DNA from: Pararhizobium sp.
GTDB lineage: Bacteria > Pseudomonadota > Alphaproteobacteria > Rhizobiales > Rhizobiaceae
Assembly (NCBI GenBank): GCA_030655075.1
Contig: JAURWE010000051.1
Coordinates: forward strand, 145,127-209,126
Reading direction: 5' to 3'
DNA length: 64,000 bases
Below, piece by piece: positions 1 through 8,350 of the stretch (positions within the stretch are counted from its first letter, which is position 1; the number at the start of each line of letters is the position of its first letter). Made by a program: the position numbers and the translations under genes. The notes beneath the pieces were generated by a model. It saw nothing but the letters and a program-made list of their open reading frames with translations. It was not told the origin of the DNA and did no database searches.

Positions 1-1
1 C

Positions 2-97
2 TGGCGGCATTTCTACCTGCTCGTCGGCATTCTCTGGGGCTGTGCGGCGCTGGAATACCGGCACCAGAGTGCCTTGAAGCGCAACGGAAATCGATAG
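2..97 (+). CDS. C-terminal end of a membrane protein (partial)
   Basis: An open frame runs in from the left edge and stops with TAG at 95-97, directly against the ATG of the next gene. The 31 visible residues contain a short hydrophobic stretch (FYLLVGILWGCAAL) followed by a basic tail (YRHQSALKRNGNR), as expected for the last membrane segment and cytoplasmic tail of an integral membrane protein. Because a glycosyltransferase follows without a gap, it may be a polysaccharide polymerase, ligase or exporter, but nothing in the visible part identifies the family. Confidence 0.6.
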   Translation, partial: WRHFYLLVGILWGCAALEYRHQSALKRNGNR

Positions 98-1270
98 ATG
101 ACGACGGACGGTACCAGCGTGACATCCCGGGCTGCAGCGGTTCTGCGCCTGCTTCAGGTTCTCGAACCAAGTGGCGGCGGGTCCGGGCGGCATTTTCTCG
201 ACCTGTGTGCCGGGCTGAAGGCGCGCGGCCACCATGTTCATGCGATCTATTCGCCCGTGCGCGCCGAACAGGGTTTTGTTGCCGACCTGCAAGCGCTTGG
301 CCTTGCCGCCGTCGATGCGGTCGACATGAAGCGGGCGCCCGGCCCGTCCGACATCGCCGCCTACCGCGCCATCAGCAGCATCATCGCCAGAAACGGCCCG
401 TTCGACGCCATTCACGGCCACAGTTCCAAGGCCGGCGCCCTGACACGGCTGCGTTTGCCCGGCCGGCACGTGCCCCGCGTGTACACGCCGCACGCATTCC
501 GGACGATGGATCCGACACTCGGCAAGGGCGGCCGCCTGATCTATGGCGGCATCGAGACGGTGCTGGCAAAATTCTGGACGGACCGGCTGATCTGCGTCTC
601 CGATGACGAACGCCGCCATGCGCTGTCGATCGGTGTGCCGGAGGACAAGATCGCTGTCGTCGTCAACGGCGTCTCGCCTCCCCCGGCCGGCCAGCGCGAT
701 GCGATCCGGGCGCGTTTCGGAATTTCACCGGATGATCTTGTCTACGGTTTCGTCGGCCGGCTGTCGCAGCAAAAGGCGCCGGAGCGGTTGATGCAGGCCT
801 TTCAGAAGATCGCGGCCACAGTGCCCGCCAGCCATCTGCTGATGATCGGATTCGGCGAGCAGGAGGCGGAGCTGCGCGCCCTCATCGGCCAGAGCGGCCT
901 TTCCGGCCGGATACACCTGACGGCCGATATCGCCGGCGCCAGCGCCATGGCTGCCTTCGATCTGCTGGTCATGCCCAGCCGCTATGAGGCGATGTCCTAC
1001 GTTCTGCTCGAAGCTGCTGCGGCCGGGCGGCCGATTGTTATCACCGATGTCGGCGGCGCATCCAATGTGGTCGACAACGGCGTCAACGGCCTGATCGTTG
1101 CCAACAGCGACGATGTGACCGCGCTTGCCGCCGCCATGCAGAGGCTGGCCGATCCGGCCGAACTAACGGCGTTTACCGCGCAGGCGATGACGCGGCGTGA
1201 CCGGTACTCGCTCGAGGTCATGATCGACAAGACCGAAGCGGTCTATCGCAGCCTTCAACTGGGCAGATAG
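98..1270 (+). CDS. family 4 glycosyltransferase (GT-B fold)
   Basis: This 390-residue protein has the two Rossmann-like halves of a GT4 enzyme. The N-terminal acceptor half has the glycine-rich entry LEPSGGGSGRHF (about residues 22-33). The C-terminal nucleotide-sugar half begins near GFVGRLSQQKAPERLM (about 219-234) and carries the conserved donor-site region MPSRYEAMSYVLLEAAAAGRP (split here: MPSRYEAMSY, then VLLEAAAAGRP). The second acidic residue of the usual E-x7-E motif is kept. Such enzymes transfer a sugar from a nucleotide donor onto a growing surface or exopolysaccharide on the cytoplasmic face. The ATG directly follows the stop of the preceding membrane protein gene, so the two are probably one transcription unit. 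Sugar and linkage cannot be told from sequence. Confidence 0.85.
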   Translation: MTTDGTSVTSRAAAVLRLLQVLEPSGGGSGRHFLDLCAGLKARGHHVHAIYSPVRAEQGFVADLQALGLAAVDAVDMKRAPGPSDIAAYRAISSIIARNGPFDAIHGHSSKAGALTRLRLPGRHVPRVYTPHAFRTMDPTLGKGGRLIYGGIETVLAKFWTDRLICVSDDERRHALSIGVPEDKIAVVVNGVSPPPAGQRDAIRARFGISPDDLVYGFVGRLSQQKAPERLMQAFQKIAATVPASHLLMIGFGEQEAELRALIGQSGLSGRIHLTADIAGASAMAAFDLLVMPSRYEAMSYVLLEAAAAGRPIVITDVGGASNVVDNGVNGLIVANSDDVTALAAAMQRLADPAELTAFTAQAMTRRDRYSLEVMIDKTEAVYRSLQLGR

Positions 1271-1275
1271 AACGC

Positions 1276-2364
1276 TCAGCGTTCGATCACCAGATCGCTC
1301 AGCGGTTTCGAACAGCAGGGCAGGAACAGTCCGGCATCGATCTCACGCTGCCTGATGCCGCCATTGTGGTTCATGTCGACGGAACCGCTGATGAGTTTCG
1401 ACTTGCAGGTGCCGCATAGGCCGTTCGAACAGGAGGACGGGATCTTGACGCCAGCCTTCTTGGCGCAAGACAACACCGTCTGCTCGGCCGTAACGTCAAT
1501 GGTGCGGCCCTGTTTTGCGAACTCGACCTTGAAGATCTTGCTGGCAGCCTCCTGAACCAGCGGTGCCGGGGCATCCTCGATCACGGCGGCATCGAAGCTT
1601 TCCTCAATATAATTTTCTTCCGGCACACCAAGCGCGGCCGCAATTTTTCGCGCGGCCGCCATGAACGGAGCCGGTCCGCAGCACATGATGGTTCGGTCTT
1701 TCAGGTCCGGCACGATCAGCTGGAACAGTTCGGGCGAAATCCGGCCGCTAAGGCCGGACCAGGATTTTTCACCCGTCAGCTCCTCGGGGAGAAAATAGAG
1801 CCGGAACCCCTTCAGACGCGTGGCGAGATTGGCGAGGTCGCTGCGGAAGACAAGATCGGCTGGCGATCTGCCGGCATGCAGGAAAACCACATCGGCGGGC
1901 TGGGCCAGATCTGCAAACTCGCGCGCCATGGACATGACCGGCGTGATGCCGGAGCCGCCGCTCAAAAGCAGATATTTGCGGCCGCTGCCAGCCGGGCGGG
2001 TGAATTGACCCAGAGGGCCGCTCGCGCGGACTTCAGCACCGGCGGCGAGATTGTCGTGCAGCCAGTTCGACACCGTGCCACCGGGCACGCGCTTGACGGT
2101 GACCGAAATGGCATTGGTGCGAGAGGGTGAGGACGAAATGCTGTAGCAGCGCGTTTCCAGATCGGCGCCCGCCTCGACGTCGAAGGCGAAATACTGGCCG
2201 GCCGTAAAGGCAATGTGTTTCCCGGCCTTCGAAACGAAGGTGAAGGTCTTCACATCATGGGTTTCCTGATGGACATCGATGCACAGCAGTTCGGTGTCGA
2301 TCTCCGGGTCCCAGTATCCGGCCGCAGGGCCGCCCGCCACCGCATGCATCACCTTAGTATCCAT
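1276..2364 (-). CDS. gbcB: glycine betaine demethylase reductase subunit (GbcB-like)
   Basis: A 362-residue flavoprotein reductase fused to a C-terminal plant-type [2Fe-2S] ferredoxin. The N-terminal FAD domain shows RCYSISSSPS and the NAD domain shows LLLSGGSGITPVMSM. The ferredoxin cluster ligands are seen in SSCSNGLCGTC plus a later LPCCS. It passes electrons from NAD(P)H to the Rieske oxygenase encoded just upstream. The chosen ATG at 2364 overlaps the end of gbcA by 11 nt, indicating translational coupling; a second ATG at 2349 is an alternative start. The longer open frame reading back to 2493 is an overlap into gbcA and is not credible. The name rests on the pairing with GbcA and on the neighbouring regulators; substrates such as stachydrine or carnitine derivatives are possible. 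Confidence 0.8.
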   Translation of the reverse strand: MDTKVMHAVAGGPAAGYWDPEIDTELLCIDVHQETHDVKTFTFVSKAGKHIAFTAGQYFAFDVEAGADLETRCYSISSSPSRTNAISVTVKRVPGGTVSNWLHDNLAAGAEVRASGPLGQFTRPAGSGRKYLLLSGGSGITPVMSMAREFADLAQPADVVFLHAGRSPADLVFRSDLANLATRLKGFRLYFLPEELTGEKSWSGLSGRISPELFQLIVPDLKDRTIMCCGPAPFMAAARKIAAALGVPEENYIEESFDAAVIEDAPAPLVQEAASKIFKVEFAKQGRTIDVTAEQTVLSCAKKAGVKIPSSCSNGLCGTCKSKLISGSVDMNHNGGIRQREIDAGLFLPCCSKPLSDLVIER

Positions 2365-3607
2365 GGACGCGCATCCGCTCGATGTACCAGGTGGCAAAAT
2401 TGTCGAGCTGGAGCTCGGTGAACGGCGAATAGGGGCCCGGCGTATAGGCCGGGTCTTCGACACCGAGCTGCGAGCGCGAAACCAGTTCGGCATCCTGATC
2501 GGTCGTGGCGAGCCAGACGTCGGTCAGCTTGTCGAGGTCGTAATCGACGCCTTCGACCGCGTCCTTGTGCACCAGCCATTTGGTGCGCACCAGCGTGCGG
2601 TTGGCCGAGAGCGGAATGACGACCGAGGTAACGGCATGGTCGCCCATGAAATGGCTCCAGCAATTGTGACCCCAGAGATGCATGTCGCCGAGATCCTTGC
2701 GCGTCATCGTGCCGAGCAGCTTTGCCGAGGCGGCGGTGGCGTCCGGCGTCTGCGATTCGCCGGCACCGGCAATGATCAGGCGCTGCGAGCGGAAGTTGGT
2801 GGCGCAATCGGCCAGTTGCTCGACGGCCGCCGATGGATGGCCATCGGCCTCCCAGGCTGCAGTGCGCTCGGCATATTGGCGCATGTGGTCTTCTGCCTCC
2901 GCGCGGTCTTCGTCGCTCAGCGTTTCCGGGTCGTAGCCGAAGTCGAGATCGATGAAGGAGACGCAGAGTTCCGGATGGTTGGCGGCGCAGTGATAACACT
3001 CGCGATTGTTTTCCATCGTCAGCTTCCAATTGCCGTGCTCGATGACATCTTTCTCGAAGGCGACTTTGGCATCGCGCAGGCCATAGGGCGCCAGGCGCTC
3101 TTCCATCACGGTTTCGAGATGGGCAATGTCTTCCGGCGGCGTGTCGGACAGACAGACGTAGATCAGGCCGCCGATCGACTTGAAGTGAACAGGCTTCAGA
3201 TTGTGGCAGGACTTGTCGAAATGCTTGCCCATGTGCGGCGCATGGATGAGGTCGCCTGACAGCTCGTAGGTCCACTGGTGATAGGGACAGACCAGCTTGG
3301 AAATCACGGTCGGGCCGCCGTCGAGAAGCCGGGTTCCCCGGTGGCGGCAGACATTGTGGACGACGCGGATCTGCTCGTCGTCGTCGCGAAGAAGAATCAG
3401 GCTCGCCGTGCCGATATCGATGACGGTGGCGTCGCCGGCTTCCGGCACGTCGCATTCCAGCCCGACATAGATCCAGTGCTTGCGGAAAAAAACGTCGAGA
3501 TCAGCCTGAAAAACGTCGTCGCGGGTATAAAGAGCGGCGGGGAGCGAATGACCGGCGGCCCGCGAATCGAGGACGGCGGAGATCGACGACGGAAATTTGT
3601 TCAGCAT
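2354..3607 (-). CDS. gbcA: Rieske-type oxygenase, glycine betaine demethylase (GbcA-like)
   Basis: 417 residues, typical for a ring-hydroxylating-type oxygenase alpha subunit. The Rieske [2Fe-2S] ligands are C87/H89 in CRHRG and C107/H110 in CPYHQW. The mononuclear iron site lies in NNRECYHCAANHPE (H206 and H211). In Pseudomonas, GbcAB removes one methyl group from glycine betaine as formaldehyde, giving dimethylglycine, and the same family handles related N-methyl compounds in rhizobia. The start is supported by an AAGAGGA ribosome-binding site 5-6 nt upstream. It is transcribed away from a LysR gene across a 120-nt divergent promoter region and followed by its reductase with overlapping codons. 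Confidence 0.82.
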   Translation of the reverse strand: MLNKFPSSISAVLDSRAAGHSLPAALYTRDDVFQADLDVFFRKHWIYVGLECDVPEAGDATVIDIGTASLILLRDDDEQIRVVHNVCRHRGTRLLDGGPTVISKLVCPYHQWTYELSGDLIHAPHMGKHFDKSCHNLKPVHFKSIGGLIYVCLSDTPPEDIAHLETVMEERLAPYGLRDAKVAFEKDVIEHGNWKLTMENNRECYHCAANHPELCVSFIDLDFGYDPETLSDEDRAEAEDHMRQYAERTAAWEADGHPSAAVEQLADCATNFRSQRLIIAGAGESQTPDATAASAKLLGTMTRKDLGDMHLWGHNCWSHFMGDHAVTSVVIPLSANRTLVRTKWLVHKDAVEGVDYDLDKLTDVWLATTDQDAELVSRSQLGVEDPAYTPGPYSPFTELQLDNFATWYIERMRVHGY

Positions 3608-3674
3608 GATATCCTCTTATGGCTTCAGCCTTAGAGAATGCGGCAAAATTACTTGTTTTCAAGGGCATAAATTA

Positions 3675-3693
3675 TTGGGTATAGCATTACCAA
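3675..3693. promoter_or_regulatory. candidate LysR-type operator TTGG-N11-CCAA
   Basis: Within the intergenic region between gbcA and the LysR gene there is a perfect inverted TTGG/CCAA pair separated by exactly 11 nt, the T-N11-A arrangement typical of LysR-type binding sites. It lies about 40 nt upstream of the regulator start and about 70 nt upstream of the gbcA start, a position suited to both autorepression and activation of the divergent gbcAB genes. This is assigned by pattern only. Confidence 0.5.
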
Positions 3694-3729
3694 ATATCAT
3701 GCGAACACGCGCCTTTGGGTCTGGTGAAT

Positions 3730-4623
3730 ATGCAGTTCCGCAAGAAACTCCCGTCGCTCACCGCCCTCGTGGCGCTAGAAGCGGCCATCCGACACCGCAG
3801 CTTCACGGCGGCGGCCAACGAGCTCGGGGTGACCCAGGCGGCCGTCAGCCGCATGATCGCCCTGCTGGAGGAGGATTTCGGCAGGCCGCTGTTCCATCGC
3901 GGCCACCGGTCGATCGAGCCGACACCGGCCTGTCTCATCCTCGGTGCGACACTCGGCGACAGTCTTTCCAATATTGCCGACAGCGTTGACGCGGTGCGGG
4001 CGAGCACGACGGATCTGGTGACGATCGGGGCGACGATTGCGTTTTCATCGCTCTGGCTGCTGCCCAAGATCGCCGAGTTCCGGCAGCTCAATCCCGGCAT
4101 CCAGATCCGGGTGATCTCGCAGGACAGCAAGCTTGATCTCACCAATGGCGGCATCGACATCGCCATCCGCTTCGGTATCCCGCCCTTCAGCGACGGAACC
4201 GTGCTCGCATCCTTCGGCGACCGCGTCTATCCGGTCTGCTCGCCGGCCTATGCCGCCTCCCATGACGTTACGGATTTTCCGGGCGGTGATTATGAGCTGA
4301 TCGAGACCGATGTGCCCAACAGAAGCTGGTACCGTTGGCCCGACTGGTTCGAGCGCCTCGGGCAAAAGCCGCGCGTCCTGCGCTCGACGCTGCGCTTCAG
4401 CCACTATACCGAAACGATTTCTGCGGCGAGAGCCGGCCAGGGCATGGCGCTGGGCTGGGACGCTCTCATCCGGCCATTTCTCGAGGACGGCAGCCTGATC
4501 AAGGTCGGCGCCATCGAATTCGAGGCCGAAAGCCGCTACAATATTCTCGTCCCGGTCCATACGAAACGCTCGGCAATCGCTGATTTTACCGCCGGATGGC
4601 TGACACAGGCCCTACAGAGATAG
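3730..4623 (+). CDS. LysR-family transcriptional regulator, GcvA-like
   Basis: About 297 residues with an N-terminal winged helix-turn-helix (FTAAANELGVTQAAVSRMI, about residues 22-40) of the GcvA subgroup, followed by a periplasmic-binding-protein-like effector domain. The ATG at 3730 is preferred; upstream TTG (3715) and GTG codons in frame are alternatives, none with a strong ribosome-binding site. It is divergent from gbcAB across a promoter region holding a LysR-type dyad, so it very probably controls that pair. GcvA-like regulators often respond to amino-acid or amine metabolites; the actual effector is unknown. Confidence 0.85.
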   Translation: MQFRKKLPSLTALVALEAAIRHRSFTAAANELGVTQAAVSRMIALLEEDFGRPLFHRGHRSIEPTPACLILGATLGDSLSNIADSVDAVRASTTDLVTIGATIAFSSLWLLPKIAEFRQLNPGIQIRVISQDSKLDLTNGGIDIAIRFGIPPFSDGTVLASFGDRVYPVCSPAYAASHDVTDFPGGDYELIETDVPNRSWYRWPDWFERLGQKPRVLRSTLRFSHYTETISAARAGQGMALGWDALIRPFLEDGSLIKVGAIEFEAESRYNILVPVHTKRSAIADFTAGWLTQALQR

Positions 4624-4709
4624 GTATGTCGCTTGCTGACGATCCGGCACCACGGGGCTCTGGCATCGTTGCGGCAGGTACCAGCGGCGATTGAGAAAGA
4701 CGGAACGAC

Positions 4710-5699
4710 ATGAAGACCTCTGATGCGAACCTTCCCGCCGACCGGTTGAAAATCGGCTTTGTTCTGGCGCGCTCCTTCACGCTGTCTGCCTTCGCCCTGT
4801 TTGTCGATACGCTACGGCTTGCCAGCGACGAGTTCGACCGCTCCGGCCGGGTTCTGGCCGACTGGGAGGTGCTCGGCAGCACCCGGCACCTGATCACATC
4901 GAGCTGCGGCGTCAAGGTTGCGCCAACATCGGACTTCGTCGATCCGAGCCAGTTTCATTACATCGTCGTGGTCGGCGGCCTGCTGGGAAACGGACCGTCC
5001 GTCGATGATGACACGATGGCTTTCATCAAGAAGGCGGCTGCCAAGAACGTGCGGCTGATCGGGGTCTGCACCGGATCGTTCATCCTTGCCGAGGCCGGCC
5101 TGATGAAGGGGCACCGCACCTGCGTCAGCTGGCTGCACTACAACGCGTTCCGCGAGCGCTTCCCCGACCACCAGGTCCGCTCCGACCGGATCTTCAATCT
5201 CGACAGGACGCGCGGCTCCTGCGCCGGGGGCAGCAGCGCGGCTGATATGGCGGCCTCGATCGTGCGCAGCCACATCAGCAAGGATGCGGAGCGCAACGCG
5301 CTCGAGGTGCTGCATATCGAGAAGGCGCGCACGTCGCTCGCCATCCAGACGCGCAAGCCGCTCTCGATCGAATGCAAGGATCCGCGCATCAAGGCAACCC
5401 TGATCATGATGGAGCAGCATATCGAGGGGACCGTCACCATCACCGATCTCGCAGCCTCGGTAGGGCTTTCGCGGCGGCAGCTGGAGCGCATCTTTCTGGA
5501 AGAGACCAAGTGTTCCCCTGCCCTCGTCTACCGGCGTGTGCGGCTGGAGCGGGCGAAGGATCTGATCCTGAAGACACGAGCGCCGCTCATTGAAATCGCG
5601 CTGGAAACCGGCTTCGAAAACGCATCGCATTTTTCGCGCGCCTTTTCGCAGGCATTCGGGCAATCGCCGACAAAACTGCGCACAGCCGCACTGAACTAA
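4710..5699 (+). CDS. AraC-family regulator with GATase-1-like domain (GlxA/GbdR type)
   Basis: 329 residues. Residues about 15-190 form a class I glutamine-amidotransferase/DJ-1-like sensor domain, with the typical nucleophile-elbow region GVCTGSFILAEAGLMKG. The C-terminal 100 residues hold two AraC helix-turn-helix units (ITDLAASVGLSRRQLERIF and IEIALETGFENASHFSRAF). The combination is that of GbdR, CdhR and ArgR-type regulators, which in Pseudomonas switch on glycine betaine and carnitine catabolism. Its position next to gbcAB supports such a role. It follows the LysR gene on the same strand after about 85 nt. GlxA is another name used for this architecture in rhizobia, so the gbdR assignment is contextual. 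Confidence 0.82.
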   Translation: MKTSDANLPADRLKIGFVLARSFTLSAFALFVDTLRLASDEFDRSGRVLADWEVLGSTRHLITSSCGVKVAPTSDFVDPSQFHYIVVVGGLLGNGPSVDDDTMAFIKKAAAKNVRLIGVCTGSFILAEAGLMKGHRTCVSWLHYNAFRERFPDHQVRSDRIFNLDRTRGSCAGGSSAADMAASIVRSHISKDAERNALEVLHIEKARTSLAIQTRKPLSIECKDPRIKATLIMMEQHIEGTVTITDLAASVGLSRRQLERIFLEETKCSPALVYRRVRLERAKDLILKTRAPLIEIALETGFENASHFSRAFSQAFGQSPTKLRTAALN

Positions 5700-5784
5700 C
5701 TCCGTCTCGTCGGCCCCGGCCGTTTTTTCCCTTGCACCCTCAGGGCCTTCCGACTATGGAGATCGGGCTCGTAAAAAAGCAGGT

Positions 5785-5861
<77 letters not shown>

Positions 5862-5901
5862 TTCGATCCTGATTTCCCCAGCTCTTTAAATTTTTCACAC
5901 G

Positions 5902-5933
5902 AAAAAGCCCGCCGCACAGTGTGCAGCAGGCTG
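5902..5933 (-). terminator. rho-independent terminator of the DUF883-like gene
   Basis: Read on the minus strand, AGCCTGCTGCAC pairs with GTGCGGCGGGCT around a short loop and is followed by TTTTT. It lies about 30 nt after the stop codon of the small gene ending at 5961. Confidence 0.8.
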
Positions 5934-5960
5934 ATCATGCGTGTCATTGATGGACGGCGC

Positions 5961-6284
5961 TTAACGCCAGTAGCGGCGCGACACCGGCTCCGGCTGGGCG
6001 CTGAGGCCGAGGAGGTAACCGAGGCCGACACCGATGGCGGCGGCAAAGATCACGACGCTGCCTGCGGCGGCCGGATGCTCGCGGGCAACTTCGGCAATCG
6101 CGGTCCCTTCGGCCTTCACCTGGGCCACGGCTTTTTTCGCCTGGGGCACGGCGACCTCGTAAGCATCGCCGGCGCGGTCGCGGACATCGCTGTAGGCCTG
6201 TGCGCTCTGCGCGGAGATGATTTTCGAGAGGCGCGCAACTTCGGCGCGCAGGGCGGTGATGTCGGAATTAATGGTATCAGCCAT
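5961..6284 (-). CDS. small DUF883/ElaB-like membrane-anchored protein
   Basis: 107 residues. The first 75 residues are helical and rich in Ala, Glu, Arg and Lys (predicted amphipathic or coiled-coil), with RAEVARLSKIISAQSAQAY. A single hydrophobic segment with a glycine-zipper look (GSVVIFAAAIGVGLGYLLG) precedes a short Arg-rich tail. This is the plan of ElaB/YqjD/DUF883 proteins, which are C-tail-anchored in the inner membrane and in Enterobacteria bind ribosomes in stationary phase. The start at 6284 is fixed by an excellent AAGGAGAA site 6 nt upstream; in-frame codons further upstream are ignored. A similar, shorter protein is encoded at 6643-6897. Confidence 0.7.
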   Translation of the reverse strand: MADTINSDITALRAEVARLSKIISAQSAQAYSDVRDRAGDAYEVAVPQAKKAVAQVKAEGTAIAEVAREHPAAAGSVVIFAAAIGVGLGYLLGLSAQPEPVSRRYWR

Positions 6285-6379
6285 GGGACTTCTCCTTTTT
6301 GTACCGGCCGTAAAACGGCCGGGCACAACAATTGTTCCGAACTTTTGTCCGGCCTCTCCTCTCAGCTGAACACGGACGC

Positions 6380-6565
6380 CTAGCGGAAGACAGGGCTGCG
6401 GTTGGAGTTCATCAGAAGCTCCTGGCCGGATGCGAATTGGCCGAGCAGGCTTTCGAGCCGTTTGCGCTCGGCCTCATCGAGCCGGTAGCGGCGGCAAAAG
6501 TCGCTGACAAGCCAGACCCGTTTTGCGCCGTCCAATTCCGTCGTTTTGGTATCTATGTTCTTCAT
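6380..6565 (-). CDS. small conserved-type protein of unknown function
   Basis: 61 residues, highly charged, with no membrane segment or signal peptide. A strong ribosome-binding site (GGGAGGG) precedes the ATG, and codon use fits the GC-rich genome, so it is likely real. The sequence RRYRLDEAERKRLESLLGQF suggests a short helical protein. I recognise no domain. It lies in a run of leftward small genes after the tRNA. Confidence 0.6.
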   Translation of the reverse strand: MKNIDTKTTELDGAKRVWLVSDFCRRYRLDEAERKRLESLLGQFASGQELLMNSNRSPVFR

Positions 6566-6642
6566 GGATTCGCCCTCCCCGGTATTTTAGCTCTAATACA
6601 TGGAAGGCGAAAATGTTCCGACGACAGCCAGATTATTTTTGA

Positions 6643-6897
6643 TCACAACCAGCCCGAGCGGCTGCTTCTGCGAGCCTGGCTGGACGAGCCGAGAACATAA
6701 CCAAGCGCCAATCCGGCAAGACCTGCCAGCAACAGGCCGGAACCGGTCGCGACCGGGTGGTCCTGCGCCGCAGCGGCGGCGGCCGATGCTTCTTGGCGCA
6801 ACAGCAGGGCTGTGTCTTTTGCCTGTGTGGCCAGACCGCCTGCGTCCTGCGTCACGGCTCCGGTGAACCCTGCGGTTAGCTTCCTATCGTCGGCCAT
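6643..6897 (-). CDS. small glycine-zipper membrane protein, related to the 5961-6284 protein
   Basis: 84 residues with a soluble Ala-rich N-terminal half, then HPVATGSGLLLAGLAGLALG and a tail rich in Ser and Arg. The layout (His-Pro before a Gly-rich membrane helix, short basic tail) repeats that of the neighbouring 107-residue protein, suggesting related DUF883/ElaB-type tail-anchored proteins. ATG at 6897 is chosen because AAGGAG lies 7 nt upstream; a TTG at 6903 is too close to it. Confidence 0.6.
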   Translation of the reverse strand: MADDRKLTAGFTGAVTQDAGGLATQAKDTALLLRQEASAAAAAAQDHPVATGSGLLLAGLAGLALGYVLGSSSQARRSSRSGWL

Positions 6898-6961
6898 CGT
6901 CAATCTCCTTGCCTGTCAGTATCCTGTGAAAAACGAGCCCCGCACGAGCCCGTCGCACACA

Positions 6962-7150
6962 TCAAAGGTTGCCGCCGTCGACGATGGGGCTGACGAGCGG
7001 TAGCGGCGGATCGTTGGGGTTCTTGTGATCACCGGGGTTGAGGATCGGCGGCTTCAGGCCGTCTTCCTGACTTCTGTCGGGAATGCCATCCGAGGTCGTC
7101 GGACCGCGCGGCGTCTCGATATCCCAGGTCTTCTTTTCGTTGTCGGACAT
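6962..7150 (-). CDS. small proline-rich soluble protein, unknown function
   Basis: 62 residues, predicted disordered and rich in Pro, Asp and Asn (PPILNPGDHKNPNDPPLPL). A GGAAGGAGA ribosome-binding site stands just before the ATG at 7150, which supports expression. No known domain is visible. It is the fourth small leftward gene between the tRNA and the MerR gene; spacing is wide enough for each to have its own promoter. Confidence 0.6.
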   Translation of the reverse strand: MSDNEKKTWDIETPRGPTTSDGIPDRSQEDGLKPPILNPGDHKNPNDPPLPLVSPIVDGGNL

Positions 7151-7263
7151 AACAGTCTCCTTCCTATACCGGAAGGACAACGGGGGCGCTGGCGAAAGGT
7201 TCCTGTCGACGTTTGCGTGTCATCCTAAAACCGCACACACGGTAGGCAGGCATGCCCTGGCCG

Positions 7264-7797
7264 CTAACGCACCTGATCGAGAAGGCGCTTGCATTCGAGC
7301 AGGTCGTAGAGCGCTTCCTGCAGCAGGGCGCGATCTTCCTTGCCGATCGCCGACTTGCCGATGGAAATCTCGGGCGTGTCATCCGCACCGCCGGAGAAGC
7401 TGAAGAACCGGCGGCTTGCCGGTGCCTTGGCGCGGCCGACGATCTGGTCATCGTCCGACGTCCCGATCTTCGGTTCGATCACCTCTTCGCTGCTGGCGGC
7501 GGCCAGCGCTTCAAGCGTCGCCAGGTCGCCGCTGGCGATGGCGGCAACGAACTTGTTGCCGTTAGTCTTCAACAGCTTCTGCACGCCCTTGATGGTGTAG
7601 CCGTGATCATAGAGAAGATGGCGGATCCCCTTCAGGAGGTCGACATCCTCAGGCCGGTAGTAACGGCGGCCACCGCCACGCTTCATCGGCTTGATCTGCG
7701 GAAACCGCGTCTCCCAGAAGCGCAGCACGTGCTGCGGCAGGTCGAGATCATCCGCAACCTCGCTGATGGTCCGGAAGGCATCAGGGCTTTTTTCCAT
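7264..7797 (-). CDS. MerR-family transcriptional regulator
   Basis: About 177 residues with an N-terminal MerR helix-turn-helix and wing (ISEVADDLDLPQHVLRFWE, then RGGGRRYYRPEDVDLL). The C-terminal region is variable and has no cysteine-rich metal-binding motif. The start at 7797 gives the usual short leader before the helix-turn-helix; the open frame continues upstream to 7860 without good reason. This gene directly follows ihfA in Rhizobiaceae, and the same order is seen here. The effector and targets are unknown. Confidence 0.85.
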   Translation of the reverse strand: MEKSPDAFRTISEVADDLDLPQHVLRFWETRFPQIKPMKRGGGRRYYRPEDVDLLKGIRHLLYDHGYTIKGVQKLLKTNGNKFVAAIASGDLATLEALAAASSEEVIEPKIGTSDDDQIVGRAKAPASRRFFSFSGGADDTPEISIGKSAIGKEDRALLQEALYDLLECKRLLDQVR

Positions 7798-7918
7798 CAC
7801 ACGCGTCACCGTCCCACAGAAACGACCCGGCTTATCCGGATCGAATCGTATGTATTCCAACGGGTTGTGAAGAGAATTTCAAGCCGTTTGACGGAGTTTT
7901 ACCCGTGTTTCCGGCCAA

Positions 7919-8254
7919 TCAGGCCGGTGTGGCAGGCTTCTGCTTGACCTTGCGGGACAGATGCGACTTTAGAACCCGCTGTTTCAGCACGTTCGACGCC
8001 TTGAAGGTCATCACACGGCGCGGCGAGATGGGAACCTCTTCGCCAGTCTTGGGATTGCGGCCGATGCGCTCGTTCTTGTCGCGAACCTGGAAGGTTGCGA
8101 AGGAGGACAGCTTGACGCTTTCGCCACGCACGATGGCGTTGCAGATCTCGTCGATGACAGTCTCGACAAGCTCGGCCGATTCCGTCCGGGAGAGGCCGAC
8201 CTTGCGGAACACCGATTCCGCCAAATCCGCCCGTGTCACAGTTTTACCGCTCAT
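7919..8254 (-). CDS. ihfA: integration host factor subunit alpha
   Basis: 111 residues of the HU/IHF family. It begins MSGKTVTRADLAESVF and holds the DNA-bending arm with the conserved RIGRNPKTGEEVPISPRR proline motif that intercalates in the minor groove. The C-terminal extension of about 15 residues (KSHLSRKVKQKPATPA) is longer than in E. coli IhfA (99 residues), which is normal in rhizobia. It forms a heterodimer with IhfB and bends DNA in recombination, replication and sigma-54 promoters. The ATG at 8254 is preceded by GGGGGAAT. Confidence 0.92.
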   Translation of the reverse strand: MSGKTVTRADLAESVFRKVGLSRTESAELVETVIDEICNAIVRGESVKLSSFATFQVRDKNERIGRNPKTGEEVPISPRRVMTFKASNVLKQRVLKSHLSRKVKQKPATPA

Positions 8255-8350
8255 ATTCCCCCACCCGATTGTACATGAAATATGCGACAAGGCTTGCAGA
8301 GACTATGGCCGTTGTCTTTTGCGGTCAAGCACCTGCGTTGTATGCCTATT

